DNA from: Nilaparvata lugens
Taxonomy: Eukaryota > Arthropoda > Insecta > Hemiptera > Delphacidae
DNA length: 64,000 nucleotides
Reading direction: 5' to 3'
NCBI RefSeq assembly: GCF_014356525.2
Contig: NC_052511.1
Location: 7,128,559 to 7,192,558 of the forward strand
Part shown: piece after piece, positions 26,201 to 39,300 of the stretch
How the letters are laid out: each line of letters begins with the position of its first letter
Numbering within the stretch: the stretch's first letter is position 1
Position numbers and translations under genes: made by a program
Notes under the pieces: model-generated
The model's database searches: none
The model's input: only the letters and a program-made list of their open reading frames with translations
Told to the model about the DNA's origin: nothing

Positions 26201-29200
26201 TGGTAATTATTCATATTGAACGAAAAAGACTAAGAAATTGTCAAAAAACACAGATTTATTGATACTTAGAAAGACCGGTTTCGGTTATTACACCATTGTC
26301 AATCTCTGATAAACTCATAAACTATTCAAGATTCTGAATACAATTGCTTTCATCAATAATACTTGATAACAGGTACGTTGTAATTGGTTACAATTTCACA
26401 GTTTCAGAGGATTCTGAGTGATTTGAAACTGATTTTCTTATTATTTGATCGAGATTTCTCAACACAATTGTTATAAAGTGTTGTTGATAGAAATATTGAC
26501 AATACATGATGATAATTGGTAACAATTAAACAGTTTTCGTGGATTCAGTTTGATTTTGGACCTGATTTTTTTATTATTTGATCGAAATTTCTCAACAACA
26601 TTGCTATGAAGTGTTATTGCTAGAAATTTTGACAATACATGATAATTTGTTATAATTCAACAGTTTTCGTGGATTCATTTTGATTTTTGTTCTGATTTTT
26701 TCATTATTCGATCGAGATCTCTCAACACCATTGTAATAAAGTATTGTTAATCGAAATATCATCAATACTTGATTCACGAACGTTGTAATTGGTTAAAATA
26801 TTGAACAGTTTTTGTAATTCTGAGTGATTTTGGATTTTATTGTCTAATTATTTCAAAGTGGATTCTCAAAACCATTCGTATCAACAACAATACTCAAAGA
26901 CAGGCACGTTGTAATTTGTTACAATTCATAAGTTTCCGTGAATTGTGTGTGATTTTGGTCAGATTGTTTAATTGTTTGATAGAGATTTCTCAATACTATT
27001 TCTATCAACAAGACTCAATCACAAGTACGTTGTAATTAGTTATAATTTAATAGTTCTCCTATAAGTTGAATGAAAAAGACTAAGAAATAATTGTCAAAAA
27101 ACCACTGATTTATAGATAATTAATTAGAAAGACCGGTTTCGGTTATTACATTGTCAATATCTGATAAACTGAAGCTCCTATAAGCTCAGAGAGAGGATGA
27201 ATTTGTATGATTTTTAAAGTTATTTGTTCAGAATTTTATTCGCTGAATTTTGAATATCATAGACAACCTGTTTTATCTGTAGTCATACTATATAATGATA
27301 TAGAACTACCCACTATCCCAATATAGTACTAGCCCATAATGGCAGTATGCGATTGAAATTGGTGTTGCTGCAACTACTGGACTAGTGTATTTGACTTGAA
27401 ATTTCGCATATAGATTCTTAATATACCAAGGATTGTTAGGTTAGGCCTATCTTAAATTCTTCAATATTTCAGTTGGTCAGGTTTTCAGTTTATCAGGTTT
27501 TTAATTGAACCATATCGGAGCACGGGTTTCCTTCTGGTTGACCGAGCGAAGTGAGGTCTAAGATTCAAGTCGAGGGTTTGGCATTTCTCTTAATGTTTAA
27601 ATGTTTGAATGTTTAAATGTTTATATGTTGCGCATTTACGGCGAAACGCGGTAATAGATAGATTTTCATGAAATTTGACAGGTATGTTCCTTTTTAAATT
27701 GCGCGTCGACGTATATACAAGGTTTTTTGGAAATTTTGCATTTCAAGGATAATATAAGAGGAAAAATCTGGTGTGGTACACTCACACTACTTTCCTTGCT
27801 CATTGATCTATAAGCCTCATTCTTAAACGAGGATAATCTAGGGGAATAACATTATGCCGATTGGCGGCTTAATAATTTGATTAAAACTACGATTATACTA
27901 TTGTTATTGTTTTCAGAGTACATTTTCCTTTGTTTGAATTATGAAATTTAAGGATTTTTTAAAAATTGTCAAAACAGCTGTTCTACAAATAAAATATCGA
28001 CGTGTGTTCTTTTGAATAAACTGCTCTACCCACCTACCTCAAGCACGAGAAGGAGGTTACAAAGTAAATTTCTCAAGGATGGGGTGGACCCCCTGTTAGT
28101 TTCTCAGGAAGGAAACTCATGCTAGTTTATAGAGCTGATATATAACTATACAGAGTATGAATTTGAAAAAAATCGGTCAAGTCATTTTTGAGAAAATCTT
28201 GAAAAACATGTTTTTATTTTGCGATTATCCGCCATTTTTCTCAAGAATATTACGGAGCTCCTGCAATTTTCCAAGAAATGAGACCCATGTCAGTTGATAG
28301 GGCTTATAAATAGCTATCCATGGTAAAAATTTGAAGAAAATCGTTAGAGCCGTTTTCGAGAAAACCGTGAAAAACATGGTTTTTTAGTGATTATTCGCCA
28401 TTTTTCTCAAGAATATTACGGAGCTCCTGCAATTTTCCCAGAAATGAGACTCAAGTCAGTTGATAGGGCTTATAAATAGCTATCTAGGGTATAAATTTGA
28501 AGAAAATCGTTAGAGCCGTTTTCGAGAAAACCGTGAATAACATGGTTTTTTAGTGATTATCCGCCATTTTTCACAAAAATATTACGGTGCTCCTGCAATT
28601 TTCTCAGAAATGAGACTCATGTCAGTTGATAGGGCTTATAAATAGCTATCCATTGTATGAATTTGAAGAAAATCGTTAGAGCCGTTTTCGAGAAAACCGT
28701 GAAAAACATGGTTTTTTAGTAATTATCCGCCATCTTGAATTGAATCTTATTGAATTTCTTATTGTCGGGTCCTCATGGTATAAGGACGTTAAGTTAAAAA
28801 TTTCAAGTCAATCGGTTGATTAGGAATGGAGTTATCGTGTTCCCAGACATACACACATACACACATACACACATACACACACACACACACATACACACAC
28901 ACACAGACCAACACCCAAAAATCATGTTTTTGGACTCAGGGGACCTTGAAACGTATAGAAAACTTGAAATTTGGGTACCTTAATTTTTTTTGGAAAGCAA
29001 TACTTTCCTTACCTATGGTAGTAGGGCAAGGAAAGTAAAAAGGAGCCTCCTTCATACGTCAATATTAGAGTAAAAATCAGACTATAGAATTATTGATCAT
29101 AAAAATCAGCTGTCGAGTTGACTATAAATTGCATGCCATGACGCATGCAATTCAATATCTCAATGTAACTTGGTGAAAAATTAGCAGCTGTGTAGACTAT

Positions 29201-30753
29201 AAATTGCATGCCTCATTTAATGCAATTTTTATGCACTATTAAATAGGATGCAAAGAACTTATAATAGCTCGTATAGGTGCCTAGATGTCTTCTGGTTATC
29301 TCGCGCTAAACTCCGGAAAGCGTTATATGATAATTAAATCTTGTGTGAGCATGATCTGATCAGATAAATAGTTAGTGTATCAGTGTGGATGTTCTTATGG
29401 TTTGGGACGTCGTTATATCTGCGCTAGGTCTACTGACACAGAACTACTAGTATATAATGCATAAATAACGTCTGTATCAAACATGTATTTCAAACATGTG
29501 ATCCGAGGATTGTCATACAGGTTCTGGCATGATAAATATGCATATGTGACCAAGTCAACCAACTCCTTCTATTATGAGACATGACCATCTCACAAGAGTC
29601 TGTTACTACAGCGGATCTCCACAGTGAATCACAGTCAGAGATTTGAGCATTGTGATGACATATGAAGCAGGGAAAAAGTGCCGACATCGAACGCCAGAGG
29701 GCTGCTCAATAGAGGTTCCCTTTTATTGCTGATTGTAGTTCAGGAAGCATTCTTTCCTGCGCTTTGAGGGAGGAACTCGACCTAGAATTGTCTGTCAAAG
29801 ACTTAATACCCCCAAACGTGATATAGAACTCGCGAACCTTCCAGTTCTTTGAATGATCAAGGGTAAATAGCAGAGTGAGAGAGTAATAGAGAGAGAATAC
29901 GTAGAAATGGAAGAAGAAGAAGGTGAAGAAGAAGAAGGAGGAGGAGTAGGAGGAGGACAAGGAGGATGAGGAAGGGGATGAAGACGGGAGAACATGAAGA
30001 AGAATACGAAGAAATGGGAGAAAAAAAGAAGGAGGAGGAGGATGGTGAAGAAGAAGAAGAAGGAGAAGAAGAAGAACAACAACAAGAAAACGAGAAGAAT
30101 GAGAGAAAGAAGAAGTAGAAGAAGAAGAGGAAGAAGATGTGGAGTATAGAAGGAGTAGGACTGCAAAGGATCTTCTTTCAATGAAGATTCATCCATACAC
30201 CGTTGCATCAAATCATACACTTCACATAGAAGACATTCCTAATGTTGGACTTCGAGTGATTGTGTCTTTGGGTTGAGTGACTGGAGAGAGATTTGATGGA
30301 TTATTTCTTGGAGACTACTCCGCATGAGAGGTAGTTCAAAGAATACATTATTTTCTCTACTTTATACAATTTCTTTCTATGGATTGAGAAAAAAATATTC
30401 ATTCTTTACTATAAAAGTTCCTCTTATAGTTAAAAAAATTACTTTTTGTTATAATTCTCATTCTTTTCAACTTTTTTTTAATACTTTTCCTTCTTTTTAA
30501 TATTATAAATACTTCAAGTAATTATTCTGTTTGATACTTTTAATCAACAATAACACTTTTTAATACTTTTCCTTCTTCTAAATAGTATATTTCGCACATA
30601 GAGCAGAAAATGAGATTTTTCCGGCTCGAAATCGGTTTTCGGTTCACGAAAAGATTGAGAGCCGGAAAAATATTTTTGCCCGTGGTGCGAACTATATTTT
30701 TCGCCACACACAAAAATAAACAATATATATACATATACATATACATATAAACA

Positions 30754-30828
<75 letters not shown>

Positions 30829-33210
30829 GTCAGAATAGTTGTTTACTAAGCACTTCCGAAAGCAGAAGTGGAAGGTGATAGCTCTAGCAAATCTGAGGTT
30901 ATCTGAATATCAGGAAATTGTTCAAGTATTTTTTTTATTCTGATTTGTCTAAATAACCTAAAAGATTATGTTCAATTATGTGGGAGGTTGAGTTTATACT
31001 TTTTTATTCTTTCAAATGAAAATAAGTTGATATTATTAGGTTTTAATTATTGAATAAAGAACACATATAATGAAAAGTTTTTTGATCAGCTGTTTTTCGA
31101 TCACCTTTCTTAGTTCCATGTTAGCGGCTGGAAAGGGTACTCTTTCCGGCCTAGGCCGAAAGAAACCTGTTCTGAGTCGTCTGCAAACAATGCCTTTCAG
31201 ATCTATGTAGGGACTGGAAAACAGCTGCTTTCTGTGCAGTGTGGCGAGAAATAACTTTTTCTTTCTTATACTAATCTTCGAGTTTCAGTCCATTTCCTGT
31301 ATTGAGCTGATGAAAATAATAATCATGAACTGGATGAAAGTCCTGGGAGGTCAAATCAACCCTTAAGTACTTCGGGAAATTTCGAGATTGTCTTGATCAA
31401 TCAGTGATTTTCGATCAATTTGATTCTCAGTCTCATTTCTTCATATTGAGAGAAGTTTAGCATGATTGGATGGATTGAGAGTGAGAGGGAAACAACCTGT
31501 TAAAAACAAGAAGAGATGAGGAAAATGATCCGAAATAGGGTGAAGAATGAAAGAGGGAAAGAGAGGAAAGTTATAACTAGAGATAGAAGGAAGGAGAACT
31601 CAGAAAAAGAATGACGAAGGACATAATTTATTTATTCGTGGACAGAATCACAAATCATATAAATATGATTAGGAAGGAACAACAGGCTTGGCCCAAATCT
31701 ATTCCATTCCCAAATTTTGATAAATTAATAAAATGTCCACAAAAAAATAGGTTATGTTTCTACTGTAAAACGTTCAAGTTCAATTTTCGTCCAAAAATAT
31801 ATATAAGCTAAACATTTTGAATTTAGAGAAATTAAAACATCAAACCATATTCAAATATAACACTTAATTATCACTTCATATTGATATCATAAGATAGAGA
31901 GTAACATATTCTCAAAGGGTAAAAGGAAAAAAGACTGATAAAAATAGATTAGATAAATGATTCGTAATAATAATTGTATAAAGGATAAAAGGAGAGAGAA
32001 GTGCGAACTTATAATTGGGATAGAAGGAGATAAATGAAAGAGATGAATGGCAAACGACATATAAGATGACTAGAAATAGAAGGAGATAAATGGAAGAGAT
32101 GACGTAAGATAAAGAGTAGCAGATTCTCAAAGGGTGAAAGGCCATGGTATCTCTGAAAATCTAATTGGGTGCCCTGTTCATCTCATGCTGAGTGCTTGAG
32201 TTTCATTGAAGGAGCATAATTACAACAAAATTACTTCGTTTACCAGACTGCCGCTTCGTTTCAAGAGTTTGTTGCTGAGATGATAAGGGGGAGGAGGAGA
32301 GGAAAAATTACAAACGACACAGGGCTGACAGAGAGAGAGAAAGAGAGAGAAGGAGAGAGAGCGAGAGAGAGTGAGAGAAAGAGAGATAAATAATTGAAGC
32401 TAATCAGGATGCTAAACGACGGAGATCACTCACCTGCACTACTTTCGTATCTTTCTCCAGGTTTGTCTCCAACGGCAGCAATAGATCCACGTAGAAAGCT
32501 TTCAGCTGAAACAGAAGATAACAAAATTATCATTATCGTTGGAATAAGTTAGTGTGATATACTCGTATTAGAAAGATTGAGGAAGTAGTGTAGAACATTA
32601 TTACAATCATCGTCATTGGAATAACACAAGGTTACCATATTTTTTTAGAAATAGAAAGAAAAATAAAAAACTTAGTACTCTTTTTGAAAATTTCAAAAAT
32701 TAAATTAATATTTAATATTTAATCACAACATGTTTCAAAAAGGTTACTAAGATTTTTATTTTTCTTTCTATTTCTATAAAAGTAGCCCTATACAGAAAAG
32801 AGATGCCATATTTTTTCTCTCCCTATCATTTTAATGATGTACTCATTGTATGAATCAATAAATAAAAACTTTTAAAAAATTATTAGTGATGAATATTAGA
32901 GAGTTCTATTGAGGAAGAGGAGAAATGCAGTATTAGACACCTAGTAACACAGAATACAGTATAAAATAAAATACAGAATACATTATAGTAGTTAGTTTTC
33001 TCTGCAAGTAAGTATACGAATTCCAATCTAGATAAAAATATAAATCTCAGGACCCTTTTAAATATTTTTTTCTAAAGGAAAAAGACAATAGGATTCCAAT
33101 CTCTTTGATTCGAATATTGTTCTCTTCACTATGAACTCGAAAGATTGAAATTCTCATGAATCAACATTTTAAATTTGAAGTCAATAGTCACGGGAATATA
33201 TATATATAAA

Positions 33211-33306
<96 letters not shown>

Positions 33307-36300
33307 CCCAATAAATATTCTGTTCTATTATACTGAATTGAAGTAGTATGAGAAACTGGTGTTCTAAAACAACAAATGTTCCAAACGTAGTTTGAAATTC
33401 TGTACCCAGGAGAATTCAATAAATTTGAGATGTGTAGAACATGATACACAAACATGAATACTAATGAAAGTTTTTCCTTTTAATATGAATGATGATATCA
33501 GTATTATACATTTACGAGACTTCAGGTTATGTCGTGATGCCTAGATGAATTGAAATCGAGAGGAACTGAGATCTCTTCTACGGAGAAGCAAGATGATTTA
33601 TGAACATAGTTTAAAATTCTGTACCCAAGAAAACTCGATTAAGTTAATTTCATATATGTAATACTTGATACACAATCATGAACACTGATGAAAGTTTTTC
33701 TTTTTAATATGAATAATGATATCAGTATTATACAATTACGAGATTTTAGGTTATGTAGTGATGCCTAAATGAACTGAAATCGAGAGGAACTGAGACACCT
33801 TCTACAGAGAGGAAAGATGATTTATGAACATTGTAAATTGTAAAGCATGGCCCAATTAATGAAAGTAATACTACTCATTTCCATGGGACTACAGAATGTT
33901 AATGTGATAAAATATTCAAAATGAGGATGAGGACAAACGCTGAGAATATTTAAAGGAGTAATTGCTCCTTTGAAGAGATTACAAAATGCATAAATTACGG
34001 GATCCAAATAGATCACTACTCTTCTTATTACAGGTATTTATCATGTTTAATATCCAAATTGAGTCATAAGTTTTGGATTTAAAGATTAGCACAATGCTGA
34101 ATGAGAATTAGATTTATGTCGTGAAGCCAAGTTACAAATCACCGTTGAAGATTCCATAGTAAATCACCTTCTGAGGTGTTCATTAATTTGTAATTTGTGA
34201 TGTATCAGATAAATGCTTGCACACCAAGTGCAGAAAACAAAACTACTTTTCTTGTAACTTCAACAAATATGTTTGTGTACACTAAATGATTAAACAAGAA
34301 ATTGATAACTCATTGTGGATTTTCACGTTTATTGGACCATTTTATGGTTTAGGTCTAATAGTTTGTAATTATCTTTGTGATGTATCAAATGAATGCTTGC
34401 GCACCAAGTGCAGAAAACAAAACTACTTTTCTTGTAACTTCAACAAATATGTTTGTGTACACTAAATTATTAAACAAGAAATTGATAACTCAATGTGGAT
34501 TTTCACGTTTATTGGACCATTTTATGGTTTGGGTGTAATAGTTTGTAATTATTTGTGATGTATCAAATAAATGCTTGCACACCAAGTGCAGAAAAAAAAA
34601 CTACTTTTCTTGTAACTTCAACAAAAATATGTTTGTGTACACTAAATTATTAAACAAGAAATTGATAACTCAATGTGGATTTTCACGTTTATTGGACCAT
34701 TTTATGGTTTAGGTGTAATAGTTTGTAATTATATTTGTGATGTATCAAATAAATGCTTGCGCACCAAGTGCAGAAAACAAAACTACTTTTCTTGTAACTT
34801 CAACAAATATGTTTGTGTACACTAAATTATCAAACAAGAAATTGAAAACTCATTGTGGATTTCTACGAGAGAATAGACTTTGTGCTTATAATCATTAGCA
34901 TAGTGACAGTGAGACTTTCATTCATCATTTCAATGAAACAGAAATTCCACACCGGTTTTTGTGTAACATGGCTATACGAAGGAGTGTAATGGTTATTGTT
35001 TATCTCTACCAGTGAGTAGGCTACTGAATGTAATTCCATTGTCTACAAATAATTCTGTTGCTGGTGAGATAATGTAATATTTAAGTTTTGAATTTTTCCT
35101 ACAGTTACGTTGAAAAGTGGCCATTGCTGCACTGATTACAGAACGCAAAGAACCACTTTTCCGCTCTAGTGCGGGAAAAATTTTTCTGCACTCCAGATTT
35201 GCAACATGGCAACGCAAAATACTTAGTAGGTTATATGGAGCAACAGTGCAGCAAAATCAAAATGAAGTTGGTAACAGTGACTGCTGTGGCTGCTATAGTG
35301 AGCAGAGGTGCAACGAAGCACAACGCGCTAATTATTATTCATTATATATTATAACCAAGGACAACGAGGACTTTAGGATTTTAGGATTAAGGTTTTTATC
35401 AATAATAAAATTACACAGAAAAACATTTGATGGATTTCAGGCAATTTTACCCATAATTACCCACTTTTCATATTCAATGGTAACTGTAGGAAAAACTTAA
35501 TGTGAAATACGTGCGCAAAGTTCCTCTGCTGCACTCAACAAACCATTCCGCCCTCGCCTACGGCTCGGGCGTAAACGTTTCTTTCGGTGCAGCAAACTGT
35601 CACTTTGCGCACTAGTTGCACAAATAACTATTTTACAACATCTCAGTTTTATTAATTTTATTGTATTTAATTTTATTCTATTCTATTTTAACATTAGTTA
35701 TCGTTATTACTATAATTATAATGAAGAATCAATTAATGCTCGCTTACAATAGCCTATTATTTTCTATTGTAATGTTATACTGTAATTGAATAAGAAAGAC
35801 TAAGAAATTGCCTAAAACCACAGATTTATTGATACTTAGAAAGACCGATTTCGGTTATTACACCATTGTCAATCTCTGATAAACTAAAAAAGTAGAATAA
35901 ACGTTTTTTAGTTTATCAGAGATTGACAATGGTGTAATAACCAAAACCGGTCTTTCTAAGTATCAATAAATCTGTGGTTTTAGTCAATTTCTTAGTCTTT
36001 TTCATTCAATATGAATAATTACCACAATATCACCTTCTCAACTACACAAAAAGTTAGACTATAACTTAACATCATATTCTCAACTCAATTCCACTGCATT
36101 TCACTTCAATTCATTTCCAATATTAGATTCTGTTTCCTACAATACAGTCTCTGGAACTGCAGGGAAGAGACACTTTCCACTTGCTCCGGAAGTCTTGTAA
36201 CGGTTTCAACAGTAGTCAACTTTGGAACAGTTAATACTTATCCACACTATCACAGAGGCAAGAAGTAGATTTACTTTGTTTCAGCATTTGCTGGAAATTC

Positions 36301-39300
36301 GACACACGTCCTGTAAAGCGTTCCACACTAATTCCTCTAATTAATATTCTTTACGTTTCTTTTTCAACGCAGTTAGTTGTATATGTGCCAGTTAAACAGC
36401 TACAGTAGTTGTCGCATACCTTTCAACTATTCTCTTAAACAAGGTTTTCAACGTCAACATCTTTGTTCAAGGTGCTATGATGCAGTTGGTGGTAAAGTGC
36501 CATCTCAACAATAATAGTAGTTTATTTATTTATTCACAATTGAGACAACGGGTTTCCCCAAATATGCATCCTTTACAATATAAATTGTACAAATAATCAG
36601 TTGTCGTATACATTAAGGTGCGTACAGATGTACGCGACGCGAACATGAACAATTCACTTTCAATCAGCTGATGCCAAGCTTTTTACTTTCATTGCCCTAT
36701 TACCATTGGTAAGGAAAGTATTGCTTTCCGAAAAAAATCAAGGTACCCCAATTTCTATACGTTTCAAGGTTCCTGAGTCCAAATAGTGGTTTTTCGGTAT
36801 TGGTCTGTATGAGTGTATGTGCGTCTGTGTACACGATATCTCATCTCCCAATTAACGGAATGACTTGAAATTTGGAACGCAAGCTCCTTACAATATACGG
36901 ATCCGACACGAACAATTTCGATTCAAGATGGCGACTAAAATGTTGTCAAAAACAGGGTTTTTCGCGATTTTCTCGAAAACGGCTCCAACGATTTTGGTTA
37001 AAGTTATACCTAGAATAGTCATCGATAAGCTTTATCAACTGCCACAAGTCCCATATCTGTAAAAATTTCAGGAGCTCCGCCCCATCTATGAAAAGTTTGA
37101 TTTTAGATTCTCAATTATCAGGCTTCCGATACAATTTAAACAAAACATTCCGAGTGGAAAAGAATGACATGAGAATCTCTACAATTAATGTTGTCAGATA
37201 TCGGCCTCCGTTGAAGCGTCATGTGTCCAAAGGGGTCATCGTCATCGCCAAAGGGTCAAAGCGTCATCTTACTCCAAAGGGGGGGACACTAAATTATGCA
37301 ATTGGAACTATATGACAATAAATTAGAATTATAATTGTTCGGTCTTGAGTACGGTTTCCTTGTATGGTAGGTCTCACCTTGTGTTGGTGAATGCTGCAGC
37401 TTAATTTGCTCCGTAGAGAAGGGGGGACGTACAATAAAGAAAAAAAAGTAATTGATATTTAAAATGGTCAGATCAAAAAGAATAATTGAGCGGTTGTAAT
37501 ATTTGAGGTTATGATTCAATGATAGATATTTGCAGGTTAGGTTGATCAATCTTTGTTTAATCGGATTGTCGATATCACTTAAATCAGAGTATCGAAGTAG
37601 AATGGCTGGTGTGTAGATAGAACAGGTTGAAAAAGTTAACTTGCTCAATAAAGAGGTTGGCGGTCTACAAAGGTAGCCGAAGTGAGGGACCTGAATTTCT
37701 AACTTAATATGGTTAGGTGGAATTAAATTCAATTTAATAATAAGATGCAGTTCAACTTGAACCTGCTGAAAATAAATTCTGCTGTCACTACGATCAGACA
37801 GAGATAGTAATTTTGGAGTGAACTTTTTCTCCAAATGATGACGAATATATCCAGAATCCAATAATTGTGCCGTAATTTGGAAAGATGTTAGACCGTATGA
37901 AACAACAGATCGAATGGCAAATCCATGCGAACCAGGTCTCTGATAAGTACTATAGGTTGTCTGAGAGCAGAGTGCTGAACCAAAATAGTAAATATTTCGA
38001 GTACCGAGTTTAATTCTAATGCTGTTTAAACGATCTACTACCTCTCTTGGCGATGTTGATCGGCTAATAATATAGGATTCACTTCACCTCGGTGGGGTAG
38101 GCTAGTGGAAGTCGATTTATTATTTGATTCTGCGGGATACCCCCAATGACAGAATTTGTTACTTGATAAGAAGATCGACCACCATTTACCACCATAAGAA
38201 ATAATAATCTAATGATAGATACTATACTCGCTACTGTCTGACTATTGCAAAACAGGATGAGTCCTGAATGATCAATGTGTGTCAGTCGAGAAAGAACGAA
38301 TTTGGAGGTATAATGAAGTAAATCCAGTTTAATAGAACGGTAAAATGGATATATTCTGAAGGATGTATTTTTACAACAAATATTGAATAGATTGATGAAC
38401 AGATTATGTAGATAATAGCTTTCAAATAGATACAGAATGAAGATTGGTTGACAACAGATTTGAATCTTTAAATTGTAAATATTATATAAAAAGTTCGGTA
38501 CTTTTCAATTAAACAGAACAAAATGGATAATAGCCCTTAGGAAAGGGTCATAAACTGAACTAGTTAAACAAGAAAAAACAAGTTAATATTAAATGGTGAT
38601 TCAGAGAATAGAACAAATTAATATTTAAAATTACTCTCAGGGTGTGGTTCCGCCTAAGGAAAATAGACCTTTTAGCTAAGTACAGCGTGGACAGTTAAAT
38701 TTATTTAATACTATAAAATTTAATTATGATAAATTTTGTACCCTTAAAACTACAGTCATGACTTTTCCAAATGGACGAATTTATACGCTGTACAATTTTC
38801 GCAGATTTATGGGGATCCCTTTTTATATATTCGAACAACTTACGTAGACTTTTGTTTCCGTTTTTTGGTTTTTCGAAATATATTCGGCCGTAGAATATAT
38901 CGTTCCGGCTGGGTCCTTCCACGTGGCGAAAAATGTTGAACAGACTTCACTGATATAATTTCAGGGTTTATTTGAATGAAATTTAAAATCTTAATATCAC
39001 AATTATTATAGGAACTTTGGAACAGCTTTTAAAAAACAGAAAAACGAAGATTAAGTTACATTAAACAGAAATTAAAGCTTTTGAACAATTAGGTACGTGG
39101 ACTAGGTCTGCATCCTACCGATGATCCTTGCAAAATGGCCTCGAGTCTTCCTCTTCTAATTTTCACTTCAATTTCTCCTCCAAATTTTATCTTGCCAAAT
39201 TTACATATTAATTCGGGATTGGTCCGATTCTGTGACGTAACCAATACGCCGAATGGGTGGTGTCACTGTGTCCAACTTTAAAGCTTTTAAAATAGGGTGA

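Noticed and set aside
37289..37861. 190-codon minus-strand ORF in the 2.87-kb insert as a real gene
   Set aside because: Longest non-repetitive ORF in the window, but Ile/Leu/Asn/Ser-rich as expected for AT-rich DNA, with no catalytic motif recognised. Kept only as part of the insertion.
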